Assembly: GCA_910575265.1 (NCBI GenBank)
Contig: CAJTEA010000002.1
Span: 214,411 to 278,410 of the forward strand
Length of the DNA stretch: 64,000 nucleotides
Direction: 5' to 3'
Source of the DNA: Oscillospiraceae bacterium
Lineage (GTDB): Bacteria; Bacillota; Clostridia; Oscillospirales; Oscillospiraceae
Shown: piece after piece, positions 15,251-23,789 of the stretch
Numbering within the stretch: position 1 is the stretch's first letter
Layout of the letters: the number at the start of each line of letters is the position of its first letter
Made by a program: the position numbers and the translations under genes
Notes under the pieces: model-generated
What the model was told of the DNA's origin: nothing
Database searches by the model: none
What the model saw: the letters and a program-made list of their open reading frames with translations, nothing else

Positions 15251-16246
15251 TTACTGCTCCTTCTTGCCGGCGTAAGCGGCCATCAGGGCCAGAGCCAGAA
15301 CGGCGCCCTTCACGGCGGGCAGGATGTAGTAGGGCACGGCGCAGATGGTCAGGCCGTTCTCCAGGGTGGACACCAGCATGGCGCCCACCAGGGTGCCCAG
15401 GGCGTTGGGCTTCTCCGCGCCGCCCACCGAGCGGCCCACGAACACGGCGGCCAGGGCCTGCATCAGGTAGTTGTCGCAGCAGCCCACCTGGGCGGAGCTG
15501 CCCCGGGCGGCCACCATGATGCCGCCGATGGCGATGAACACGGCGGTAATCATGCCGGCCAGATAGCGGTACTTCTTCACGTTGATACCAGACAGCTTGG
15601 CGGCCTGCTTATTGCCGCCCATGGCATAGAGGAAGCGGCCGTGCTTGGTGTAGTTCAGGAAGATGAACGCCGCCAGCACGCATGCCAGCATGATAATGAT
15701 AATGTAGGGGGAGCGACCGATGTTGCTGAACGCCTCGCTCAGAGCGGTGCGGGCGGGGGCGGCCCCGGTGTGGGGCACCCGCATGCCGGTGGACACCGCG
15801 CCGCCGCCGATGTACCACTGACCCAAGCCCTGGTGGACGAACATCAGCGCGCAGGTGGCCAGCATGTCGGGAATCTTGCACACCAGAATCAGGAACATAG
15901 TGAGCTGATACATGATGAGGGTGACCACGATGCACATCACAATGGACATAAACAGGGACAGGCCGTACCACAGGTACATGGACACGAAGACGTAGGCCGA
16001 GCAGCTCGCCAGGGTGCAGGCCGACATGTCGAAGCCGTCGGGGGCCATGGTCACGGTGGCGGCGATGCCGAACACGGTGGTGATGGACATGGCCAGCAGG
16101 ATGTTAACCATGTTGCCGGGGGACATGAAGAACGAGCCCTTCAAAGCCGTGAACACCACAAAACAAAGCACCAGCGCGATGACGGCGGCCCAGTCCAATA
16201 GGAAGTGCAGGACCTTTTGGGTACTATTCTTTTCAAGCGTTTGCAT
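15251..16246 (-). CDS. Sugar ABC transporter permease (RbsC family)
   Basis: 331 residues with about nine to ten hydrophobic segments; the RbsC/BPD_transp_2 family loop is visible at ATVTMAPDGFDMS and the conserved GGIMVAARGSSAQVG. One gene only, so the channel is a homodimer. Works with the ATPase at 16268 and the lipoprotein at 17947. Given mtnK and mtnA downstream, the likely cargo is 5-methylthioribose, 5-deoxyribose or their nucleosides (inference). Confidence 0.9.
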   Translation of the reverse strand: MQTLEKNSTQKVLHFLLDWAAVIALVLCFVVFTALKGSFFMSPGNMVNILLAMSITTVFGIAATVTMAPDGFDMSACTLASCSAYVFVSMYLWYGLSLFMSIVMCIVVTLIMYQLTMFLILVCKIPDMLATCALMFVHQGLGQWYIGGGAVSTGMRVPHTGAAPARTALSEAFSNIGRSPYIIIIMLACVLAAFIFLNYTKHGRFLYAMGGNKQAAKLSGINVKKYRYLAGMITAVFIAIGGIMVAARGSSAQVGCCDNYLMQALAAVFVGRSVGGAEKPNALGTLVGAMLVSTLENGLTICAVPYYILPAVKGAVLALALMAAYAGKKEQ

Positions 16247-16267
16247 ATCTGGTTCCTCCTGTTGTTT

Positions 16268-17800
16268 TTACGCCTTGACATAGGCGGTGGTGCCGCCCAC
16301 CGAGTAGTGCATGATCTCGTCCTCCGAAGTGTCGGCGGTGACCAGCTCAGCCATGATCCTGCCATCGTACATGACATAGACCCGGTCGGTGATGGACAGC
16401 AGCTCGGAGTTCTCGCAGGATGCGTAGATCACGCCGTTGCCCGCCTTGGCGATGTCGTAAATCAGGCGAAAAATGTCCTGCTTGGCGCCCACGTCCACGC
16501 CCTTGGTGGGCTCGTCAAAGATGTACACGTCGCAGTCCGCCGCCAGCCACTTGCCCACGGCCACCTTCTGCTGGTTGCCGCCGGACAGGTTGCGGACCCA
16601 CTGCCGGATGGAGGGGGTCTTGATGCCCAGCTGCTCCACATATTTTCTGGCGTTGGCGTCGGTTTTAGCCTTGTTGACGAAGGAGGCCACGCAAAACTTG
16701 CCCAGGCTGGCCGCGGAGAGGTTGAAGCTCACATCCTCGTTGACCAGCACGCCCTCCTTCCGCCGCTCCTCAGGCACCAAGGCGATACGCTCCCGCACCG
16801 CGTCGGAGGGGGTCTTGATTTTCAGGCGCTTGCCGTTCAGGATGATCTCGCCGCCGGTCTGCTTATAGCCTCCGAACAGGGTCTTGCAGAACTCGCTCTT
16901 GCCCGCGCCTACCAGGCCCGCGATGCCGATGATCTCACCCCGCTTCATGTGGATGGACACGCCGTTCACCTTGCCGTCGCCGCCGGCCAGGTCCTTCACC
17001 TCGAAGAACTCCTCGCCCAGCTTGACCTGCTCCTTGGGGAAGTTCTCCTCAAAGGTCCGGCCCAGCATCATCTCCACGATCTCCTTGGAGGTGGTCTCAG
17101 CTGTCACGTCCCGGGTGCCCACGATCTCGCCGTTGCGCATGACGGTGTACTGGTGGCAGATCTGGATGATCTCGTGGATGCGGTGGGAGATGAAGATAAC
17201 GCCGATGTTCTCTGTGTCCCGCAGGTGCCGCACGATCCGGAACAGCTCCACCGTCTCGGTATCGCTGAGGGGAGCGGTGGGCTCGTCCAGGATAAGGAAG
17301 CTGCACTGGCTCTGGATTGCCCGGGCAATGAGCACCATCTGCTTCTGGGCCAGGGACAGGTCCTGGACCAAGGTGCGCGCGTTGATGTTTTTAATATTCA
17401 GCCGGCCCAGGACCTCCCGGGCCTCCTGCCGCATTTTGGACCAGTTGATTACAGGCCGGCCCCTTGTATTCATAACCGTATCGTTGAGCATGACGTTTTC
17501 CGCCACGGACAGGGTAGGGATCAGGGCCGTGTCCACTTCCTGATACACGATCTGGATGCCCAGCTTCTTGGCCGCGGACGGATCACGGAGCTCTACAACC
17601 TCTCCGTTCAGGAGGACCTCCCCCTGATAGCTGGGGTTCGCGCCGGCCAGCACCTTCATCAGGGTGGACTTGCCGGCTCCGTTCGCGCCCACGAGGGCGC
17701 GGATTTCTCCGGTGGAGACCTGAAAGTCCACATCGGACAGCGCTTTCACACCGGGAAATTCAATGGAAACTTTTCTGGTTTCAAGTGTGATTTGATCCAT
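16268..17800 (-). CDS. Sugar ABC transporter ATP-binding protein (RbsA-type, tandem ATPase)
   Basis: 510 residues, two fused ATPase domains as in RbsA/MglA. First domain: GANGAGKST Walker A, LSLAQKQ signature, ILDEPTAPLS Walker B. Second domain: GLVGAGKSEF degenerate Walker A, LSGGNQQKV signature, IFDEPTKGVDVG Walker B. The second-site Walker A deviation is normal for this family. Drives uptake of a pentose-like sugar; 21 bases upstream of the permease gene. Confidence 0.94.
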   Translation of the reverse strand: MDQITLETRKVSIEFPGVKALSDVDFQVSTGEIRALVGANGAGKSTLMKVLAGANPSYQGEVLLNGEVVELRDPSAAKKLGIQIVYQEVDTALIPTLSVAENVMLNDTVMNTRGRPVINWSKMRQEAREVLGRLNIKNINARTLVQDLSLAQKQMVLIARAIQSQCSFLILDEPTAPLSDTETVELFRIVRHLRDTENIGVIFISHRIHEIIQICHQYTVMRNGEIVGTRDVTAETTSKEIVEMMLGRTFEENFPKEQVKLGEEFFEVKDLAGGDGKVNGVSIHMKRGEIIGIAGLVGAGKSEFCKTLFGGYKQTGGEIILNGKRLKIKTPSDAVRERIALVPEERRKEGVLVNEDVSFNLSAASLGKFCVASFVNKAKTDANARKYVEQLGIKTPSIRQWVRNLSGGNQQKVAVGKWLAADCDVYIFDEPTKGVDVGAKQDIFRLIYDIAKAGNGVIYASCENSELLSITDRVYVMYDGRIMAELVTADTSEDEIMHYSVGGTTAYVKA

Positions 17801-17878
17801 GGGATTCCCTCTTTTCTACCGCGAAGGTAATACTTCTAACACAGGAGCTTTGCTCCCCTTTACAAAGACGCACATAAG

Positions 17879-17908
17879 GGAGGGGCCGGAGAATACTCCG
17901 GCCCCTCC
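17879..17908 (-). promoter_or_regulatory. Stem-loop after the solute-binding protein gene
   Basis: Perfect 13-bp stem GGAGGGGCCGGAG / CTCCGGCCCCTCC with loop AATA, in the 146-base gap between receptor and ATPase genes, without a T-run. Such stems commonly keep receptor mRNA more abundant than that of the membrane components. Confidence 0.65.
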
Positions 17909-17946
17909 TCCGTCTATCGTGCCTGATTCGGTTGTTTCAGCTTAAT

Positions 17947-19152
17947 TTAGTGGATCAGGTCGGCGGGCATCCAGTCGGCCACGGACAGGTAGCTCAGGTT
18001 GCCGTAGGTCTCGTCGGCCACCTCGGACAGGTTCTCCACGGTGGAGTCAGACTTCAGCGCGGAGGCCAGAATGGCGGAGCCGGGGACCTCGACCACGTCC
18101 ACGCCGGACTGGCCGCTGGCGGGATCATAAATCTTGTCATACTCGCCGGCGATCTCCAGCATCAGGATACGCATGCCGATCTCACCGTTCAGGGTCCAGT
18201 CAGTGGTGCCGGCGGCGGTCCAGATGTCGGGGCGGGTAAGCATGTTGGTGACATCGACGGGGTCGATGTCCACACTGCCCATAGGCAGCGCGTCGCCGTT
18301 CTCACCGTTGAAGTTGGCGTTCTCCACGATGGCCTGATACACGCCCTGGCCGTAGCAGTCGTAGTACACCACAACGCCGTCCACGTCGGCCCGGTTCACG
18401 CCCTGGAGGTAGGCGGCGAACACGGTGTTGGCGGAGTCAACGGTGTCCTGGAGGGGCTGGACCTCGCCCACGGTGGTGATCTTGCCGGCCTGCTCATACT
18501 CCTGCCAGCCCACCTCCCGGCGGTCGAAGGGGGAGTTGTAGTTGGGGCCGCGCCAGACCTTGATCAGGCGGACGCCCTCGCCGAAGTTCTTGATCATGTC
18601 ATCAAGCAGAACGGTAACCAGAGAGGCGTCCTGCTGGAACATCTGGGTAACGCCGGGGATCTTCTGATACTCGCCGTCGGCGTAGAACTGGGTGTCGAAG
18701 CAGGTGATCTTCAGGTTGGGGTACTGCTCGGTGATCTCCTTCAGGAAGACGTAGGAGCCATCCTGGTTGCCGTGGGAGACCAGCAGGCCGTCGTAGCCGC
18801 CGGCGGCGCAGGTGCGGATGGTGTCCTGCCACTTGTTGAAGTCGCCGTCGCAGAAGAACACATCGCAGGTGGCGCCCAGGGCCTTGGCCAGGTCCTGGCA
18901 GGAGTTGGCCCACATCTGGAAGATGGTGGCGGAGGGCATAATCATGATATACGCGACCTTCTTGCCGGCCACGGGGCTGGCCGTGGTGTCGCCGCCGGTC
19001 TGGGGGGTGCTCTGGGTGGCGCTGGAACCGCCGGTGGGCTGCTGGGCGCTGCTGCCGCCGCCGGTGCTGCCGTTTCCGCTGTTGCCGCCGCAGGCAGCCA
19101 GAGCGAGCATCATAGACGCGGCAAGGATCATAGACAATACTCTTCTTTTCAT
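17947..19152 (-). CDS. Sugar ABC transporter substrate-binding lipoprotein
   Basis: 401 residues. Basic start KRRV, hydrophobic core and lipobox LAACGG, followed by a Ser/Gly/Gln-rich linker to about residue 50, then a type-1 periplasmic-binding fold (VAYIMIMPSATIFQMW, GYDGLLVSHG, DGVVVYYDCYG). Start at 19152 chosen because of the signal peptide and AAGGAGG upstream; an earlier in-frame start would add 28 non-signal residues. First gene of the importer-mtnK-mtnA operon, with its own strong promoter at 19208-19236. Confidence 0.92.
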   Translation of the reverse strand: MKRRVLSMILAASMMLALAACGGNSGNGSTGGGSSAQQPTGGSSATQSTPQTGGDTTASPVAGKKVAYIMIMPSATIFQMWANSCQDLAKALGATCDVFFCDGDFNKWQDTIRTCAAGGYDGLLVSHGNQDGSYVFLKEITEQYPNLKITCFDTQFYADGEYQKIPGVTQMFQQDASLVTVLLDDMIKNFGEGVRLIKVWRGPNYNSPFDRREVGWQEYEQAGKITTVGEVQPLQDTVDSANTVFAAYLQGVNRADVDGVVVYYDCYGQGVYQAIVENANFNGENGDALPMGSVDIDPVDVTNMLTRPDIWTAAGTTDWTLNGEIGMRILMLEIAGEYDKIYDPASGQSGVDVVEVPGSAILASALKSDSTVENLSEVADETYGNLSYLSVADWMPADLIH

Positions 19153-19207
19153 TTTGGTCCTCCTTAGAATTTTTTTCACAAAAGCGAACCGGCTTTTGTT
19201 TGGTTGA

Positions 19208-19236
19208 ATTATACAACATGCCCAGACAAATAGCAA
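19208..19236 (-). promoter_or_regulatory. Promoter of the importer-mtnK-mtnA operon
   Basis: On the minus strand TTGCTA (19231-19236), 17 bases, TATAAT (19208-19213), about 55 bases before the lipoprotein start codon. The rest of the 480-base divergent spacer to the PfkB gene is AT-rich and contains the palindrome at 19281-19297 and the plus-strand promoter at 19566-19594; I see nothing else in it. Confidence 0.75.
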
Positions 19237-19280
19237 GGGCTGCCCATGGTTTTTTGTTGCAAAATGTTAATTTTCGTCCA

Positions 19281-19297
19281 TTCACACAAATTGTGAA
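19281..19297. promoter_or_regulatory. Candidate operator upstream of the importer promoter
   Basis: Perfect inverted repeat TTCACA-CAAAT-TGTGAA, about 45 bases upstream of the -35 box of the importer promoter. Position fits an activator site; the regulator is unknown. Confidence 0.35.
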
Positions 19298-19565
19298 GAG
19301 GACTTTTGTTCAATTTTTCCCGTCCCCTTTGACCGATGGTTTTGGGCGTTTATGAGTCGGATCCATTGCCATTATTTCAGCCATTTCCTGGAATATCGCC
19401 CCTGTTTCTGTCTATTTTAAATAATTATCCCTCTGTTGGCATTAAAAAAACCTTCGCTCCGCTCTTTGATCTGGACGCGGCCGAAAAGTTGGGGGTATTC
19501 TCCCGATTGATTTTCCCGCTTTGATTTTCCCACAGCTCCAACAAAAAACCACATTTATTCTACCA

Positions 19566-19594
19566 TTGCGTTCCAGCCCCGTTTCTGATATCTT
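19566..19594 (+). promoter_or_regulatory. Promoter of the PfkB-family kinase
   Basis: TTGCGT (19566-19571), 17 bases, TATCTT (19589-19594), 38 bases before the start codon; ACAGGAGG ribosome-binding site follows. Confidence 0.5.
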
Positions 19595-19632
19595 AAAGGC
19601 AGTACTTTATAAAACAGGAGGCTGCCGCGCAT

Positions 19633-20556
19633 ATGAAAATTTTGAATCTAGGCTCGATGAACGTGGACAATGTATATAAGGTAGACGAGTTTCTCCTGCC
19701 GGGAGAGACCAAGCTCTCCCAGGGGCTGAACCTGTTCTGCGGCGGGAAGGGGCTGAACCAGTCCATCGCCGCGGCGCGGGCGGGCAACGAGGTGTGGCAC
19801 GCCGGACTTGTGGGCGAGGACGGCGGAATGCTGCTGGACAAGCTGGCGGAAAACGGCGTAAACACCAGCCTGATCCGTCAAGTCCCCGGCAAAGGGGGGC
19901 ACACAGTCATTCAGGTGAACCGCCAGGGACAGAACTGCATCCTGCTCTACGGCGGCACCAACCGGATGCTCACCCGGGAGATCATCGACGACATCTTCGA
20001 TACCTTCGGCCCGGAGGGAGCGGTCCTGCTGCAAAATGAGATCAATCTGCTCCCCTACGTCATGGAGACCGCCCACAGGCGGGGGCTGCCCATTTTCTTC
20101 AACGCCGCCCCCATGGACGAGCAGGTCCACCAGTGCGACCTGTCCCTGGTGGACTGGCTCATCGTCAACGAGGTGGAGGGCCAGCAGCTGGCCGGGGACT
20201 GCCCGGAGGAGGATATTTTGCCTGTCCTCTCCCAAAAATACCCCGGCATGAGCATCCTCCTCACCCTGGGCAGCCGGGGGGCCGCCTGTCTCCACAGAGG
20301 AGAGAAGCACACCATCGGCGTATGCTCCGTCAAGCCGGTGGACACCACCGCCGCCGGGGATACCTTCAGCGGCTATTTTATGTACGGTGTTCTCAAGGGT
20401 CTGGCCATTCCCGACTGCCTTCGTCTGGCCACGGCGGCCAGCGCTCTGTGTGTGGGCCGGGCCGGCGCGGCGGACTCCGTCCCCTTGAAAGCCGAGGTGG
20501 ACCAGGTTCTGGCCCAGGGGACGCTGGAGGTCCCCCAGGCGCGCGAAGAGGGCTGA
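19633..20556 (+). CDS. PfkB-family carbohydrate kinase (ribokinase-like)
   Basis: 307 residues. N-terminal GSMNVDNVYKVDEF and CGGKGLNQSIAAARAG are the substrate-site signature 1; DTTAAGDTFSGYF near residue 237 is signature 2 with the catalytic Asp. Similar to ribokinase. It phosphorylates a sugar or nucleoside with ATP; in this context ribose released from a nucleoside, or a 5-modified sugar at C1, are both possible, though the 5-deoxy and 5-methylthio sugars lack the O5 hydroxyl ribokinase normally uses. Divergent from the importer operon, so probably co-regulated. Confidence 0.88.
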   Translation: MKILNLGSMNVDNVYKVDEFLLPGETKLSQGLNLFCGGKGLNQSIAAARAGNEVWHAGLVGEDGGMLLDKLAENGVNTSLIRQVPGKGGHTVIQVNRQGQNCILLYGGTNRMLTREIIDDIFDTFGPEGAVLLQNEINLLPYVMETAHRRGLPIFFNAAPMDEQVHQCDLSLVDWLIVNEVEGQQLAGDCPEEDILPVLSQKYPGMSILLTLGSRGAACLHRGEKHTIGVCSVKPVDTTAAGDTFSGYFMYGVLKGLAIPDCLRLATAASALCVGRAGAADSVPLKAEVDQVLAQGTLEVPQAREEG

Positions 20557-20614
20557 ATGTTTTTCTTTTTTTGGTTATACTAAAAAAAACGATCAGGAAA
20601 GGGCGTGACGCGAC

Positions 20615-22618
20615 GTGTCCGAACCCAAACCCAGGCGCTCCCGTTCCCCTCTGTCCCAGGCGTGGAACGGGGTGAAAAAGGACCGCTCCGCCTCCTGGCT
20701 CCTGGCGGGACACTACCACAGCGCCATTTTGGGCCGGATGTCCCCCGACGCCAGAAACAAGATGCCCCGCCCCTCTCAGGCCACCGCCTGGACCCGGGAA
20801 TTTCTCGCCCTGGAGCGGCGGCGCGACAGCACCCGCCTGCCGGAGGTTCTGCGCAACTTCACCCGCGTCGGCCCCTGGCTGAATACATGCCCGGACCAGC
20901 CTCTGGCCCAGGAGGTTCTGGCCCGCTACCCCCATGTGCTGCTCGCCGCGGCAAAGCAGGTTCTCGCGGATTTCACCTCCGCCCAGCCGGAGGCCGATCC
21001 GGACCGTCTGCTGCGGGCCAAGGGTTTTCCCGCCGCGATGCTGTTCAAGCAGGGGCTGTCCACCGTCTGGTCGGTGTGGTATGTCCCTCAGGCCATCCGC
21101 ACAAGCCTGTCCCTGCTGATCGCCCTGAACCCCAAAGACGAGTATCCCGAGGCCCGCGCCACGCGCCGCCGGTTTATCCTCCATCTGGGCGGCACCAACA
21201 CCGGCAAGACCTATTCCGGCTTCCAGCGGCTGCGGCGGGCCAAAACCGGGGTCTATCTGGCCCCGTTGCGGCTGCTGGCCCTGGAGGCCCAGGAAACCTT
21301 GACCGACCTGGGGGTGGACTGCTCCCTGTCCACCGGCGAGGAGGAGGACTTTCGGGAGGGGGACACCCATGTAGCCGCCACCGCCGAAAAGCTGGATTTG
21401 AAAGCCCGCTACGAGGTGGCGGTAATCGACGAGTGCCAGATGATCGCCGACCGCCAGCGGGGCTACGCCTGGACCCGGGCCATCCTGGGAGTTCTGGCTC
21501 CGGAGATTCACCTGTGCGCCGCGCCGGAGGCCAAAGAGCTGCTCATCCGGCTGATCGACAGCTGCGGCGACAGCTATGAGGTGGAGATCCACCAGCGCGC
21601 CACGCCGCTGATCTGTATGTCCCATCCTGTGGATTATCAGCGGGTCCAGCCGGGGGACGCTCTCATCACCTTCTCCAAGGTGGGGGTGCTCAGCGTGGCG
21701 GAGGACCTGCGCCAGAGCGGAAAGGAGCCGGCCATCATCTATGGGGCCCTGCCCTACTCCACCCGCCGCAAGCAGATGGAGGGCTTTTTAGAGGGAAGGA
21801 TGGAATATATCGTCTCCACCGACGCCATCGGAATGGGGCTGAACCTGCCCATCCGGCGGATTATCTTTATGGAGACGGAGAAGTTTGACGGCGTGGAGCG
21901 CCGGGAGCTGAAGCCGGAGGAGATCAAGCAGATCGCCGGCCGGGCGGGACGGTTTGGGATGTACAACAAGGGCTTTGTGGGCGCCACCCAGAACCTGGGA
22001 GCCATCCGGGCGGGGCTGGAGGCGGTGGTGCCGCCGCTGGAATACGCGGTGGCCGGTTTCTCCGAGCTGGTCCTTCAGGTGGACTTCGACCTGCTGGAGG
22101 TGCTGACCCAGTGGAACCAGATGCCCACAGCGGAGCCCTACCGCAAGCTGGATATCTCCCGGTATATCACCATCATCTCCAAAATGCGGGAGATGGGCTT
22201 TGTCCTCACCCGGGAGCAGGAGCTGCGCGCGGCCAACATCCCCTTTGACGAGACGGACGAGGCCCTGCGGGACCTGTTTTTCCAGCTTCTGCACCGCTGG
22301 CAGGAGGGGGAGCCTGTGGAGCAGCCCGGTCTGCCCGCGGAGGACGCCACCCTCCCGGAGCTGGAGCTGTATTACCGGAAGCTGGACCTCTACTTCTCCT
22401 TCGCCAAGACCTTCGCCTGCCCGGTGGACGAGGACCGGCTTTATGACAGCCGGGAGCGGGTGGCCGAGGAGATCAACGAAATTCTGCTCCACCGGCTGCG
22501 CAACAACATCCGTTTCTGCGCCCGCTGCCAGAAGGCGCTGCCCCTGCGCCACCGGGGACGGCTGTGCGACGACTGCTATCACAAAAGCCGAAGAACGCCT
22601 TCCTGGAAACAAAACTGA
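20615..22618 (+). CDS. Suv3-like superfamily 2 helicase
   Basis: 667 residues. GGTNTGKT (192-199) is Walker A, VAVIDECQMIADRQRG includes motif II (DECQ) followed by AWTRAILG, a block typical of Suv3/SUPV3L1 RNA helicases; APLRLLALE, STDAIGMGLNLP and QIAGRAGRFG are motifs Ia, V and VI. A C-terminal CARC...CDDC pair looks like a zinc finger. Suv3 proteins unwind RNA and assist degradosome-type decay. The start is GTG at 20615 with AGGAAAGGG upstream. The N-terminal 180 residues are not recognised. Stand-alone transcription unit. Confidence 0.82.
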   Translation: MSEPKPRRSRSPLSQAWNGVKKDRSASWLLAGHYHSAILGRMSPDARNKMPRPSQATAWTREFLALERRRDSTRLPEVLRNFTRVGPWLNTCPDQPLAQEVLARYPHVLLAAAKQVLADFTSAQPEADPDRLLRAKGFPAAMLFKQGLSTVWSVWYVPQAIRTSLSLLIALNPKDEYPEARATRRRFILHLGGTNTGKTYSGFQRLRRAKTGVYLAPLRLLALEAQETLTDLGVDCSLSTGEEEDFREGDTHVAATAEKLDLKARYEVAVIDECQMIADRQRGYAWTRAILGVLAPEIHLCAAPEAKELLIRLIDSCGDSYEVEIHQRATPLICMSHPVDYQRVQPGDALITFSKVGVLSVAEDLRQSGKEPAIIYGALPYSTRRKQMEGFLEGRMEYIVSTDAIGMGLNLPIRRIIFMETEKFDGVERRELKPEEIKQIAGRAGRFGMYNKGFVGATQNLGAIRAGLEAVVPPLEYAVAGFSELVLQVDFDLLEVLTQWNQMPTAEPYRKLDISRYITIISKMREMGFVLTREQELRAANIPFDETDEALRDLFFQLLHRWQEGEPVEQPGLPAEDATLPELELYYRKLDLYFSFAKTFACPVDEDRLYDSRERVAEEINEILLHRLRNNIRFCARCQKALPLRHRGRLCDDCYHKSRRTPSWKQN

Positions 22619-22651
22619 AAACGGACAGCAGCCCGATCCGCTGTCCGTTTT
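22618..22651. terminator. Terminator between convergent helicase and ldh genes
   Basis: 12-bp perfect stem AAAACGGACAGC / GCTGTCCGTTTT with a 10-base loop, flanked by A and T runs. Confidence 0.88.
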
Positions 22652-22658
22652 TCCGTCC

Positions 22659-23606
22659 TCACAGGTCCAGACCGGCGATGACCTCCCTCAGCTGTCTGGC
22701 GGAGCTGTCCAGGGCCGTCCGCTCCTTCTCCCCCAGCGGAATCTCCAGTATCTTCTCCAACCCGTTTTTGCCCACAATGGACGGGATGCTCAGGGCTATG
22801 TGGTCCAGGCCGTACTCCCCCTCCAGCACCACCGAGATGGGCAGCACCGCGTGCTCTCCCTTCACGACGCACTCCGCGATCCTCCCCACCGCCATGGCAA
22901 TGCCGTAGTAGGTGGCCCCCTTGCGCTTGATGATCTCGTTGGCGCTGTCCCGGATTTCCCGGTAAATCCGCTCCATATTCTCCGCGTGGAGCTCCAGCCC
23001 CCGGAGGCGGCAGAAGTCGTCCAGGTTCAGCCCGGACACGTTGGCGCAGCTCCACACCGGCAGCTCGCTGTCCCCGTGCTCCCCCACAATAAAGGCGTGG
23101 ACATTCCGGCTGTCCACCCCCAGCTCCTCCCCCAGCAGCTGCTTCAGCCGGCCGGTGTCCAGCACCGTTCCGGACCCTATCACCCGCTCCCTGGGGTAGC
23201 CTGACAGCTTCCAGGCCGTGTAAGTCAACACGTCCACCGGGTTGGATACGATCAGGAGGATGCCCTCGAAATTCCGGGCGGTGATCTGCTCTATGATACT
23301 TTTCATAATCACCTTGTTTCTCCCGATCAGCTCCAGACGCGTCTCTCCTGGCTTCTGGTTCACCCCGGCGGTGATTACCACCAGGCCGCAGTCAGCGATG
23401 TCGTCATAGGTGCCAGCGGTGATCTCCATGGCCGCGCCGTAGGGCAGACCATCGCTCAGGTCCATGGCCTCCCCCTCCGCCTTGGCCTGGTTCGCGTCCA
23501 GCAGCACCAGGTGAGAAAACAGTCCCTGCTGCAAAAACCGAAACGCGATGGAAGCCCCTACAAAGCCGCAGCCCACAATGGCCGCCTTTCTGTGATTGAT
23601 CGCCAT
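22659..23606 (-). CDS. ldh: L-lactate dehydrogenase
   Basis: 315 residues. GCGFVGAS is the NAD-binding loop; AGVNQKPGETRLEL has the Gln that favours pyruvate over oxaloacetate together with the substrate-gating Arg; IVSNPVD and VGEHGDSE (catalytic His) complete the family set. Reduces pyruvate to L-lactate with NADH, a fermentative redox outlet. Start placed at 23606 because GGGGCGG stands seven bases before it; an ATG six bases upstream is too close to that site. Monocistronic, convergent with the helicase gene. Confidence 0.95.
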   Translation of the reverse strand: MAINHRKAAIVGCGFVGASIAFRFLQQGLFSHLVLLDANQAKAEGEAMDLSDGLPYGAAMEITAGTYDDIADCGLVVITAGVNQKPGETRLELIGRNKVIMKSIIEQITARNFEGILLIVSNPVDVLTYTAWKLSGYPRERVIGSGTVLDTGRLKQLLGEELGVDSRNVHAFIVGEHGDSELPVWSCANVSGLNLDDFCRLRGLELHAENMERIYREIRDSANEIIKRKGATYYGIAMAVGRIAECVVKGEHAVLPISVVLEGEYGLDHIALSIPSIVGKNGLEKILEIPLGEKERTALDSSARQLREVIAGLDL

Positions 23607-23724
23607 ACACATCCGCCCCTTTTGCTTATAGTCGGCCTGTCAGACCGCAACGGCCTTAGCGTGGCTGATTTTCGGCCCAATTATGCGGGTGTAAATGTCG
23701 CCGCCAGTTTTTTGAGGGAACCCC

Positions 23725-23753
23725 TTGCGCAGGAAAAATTTTTCGATTATAAT
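23725..23753 (+). promoter_or_regulatory. Promoter for the gene at 23790
   Basis: TTGCGC (23725-23730), 17 bases, TATAAT (23748-23753), 36 bases before the start codon. Confidence 0.75.
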
Positions 23754-23789
23754 AAGCTTATCTATGTATCAGAAAAGGGGGTGTCCGCA

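Noticed and set aside
22659..23606. Malate dehydrogenase
   Set aside because: The mobile loop reads NQKPGETR; Gln at the specificity position indicates lactate dehydrogenase.
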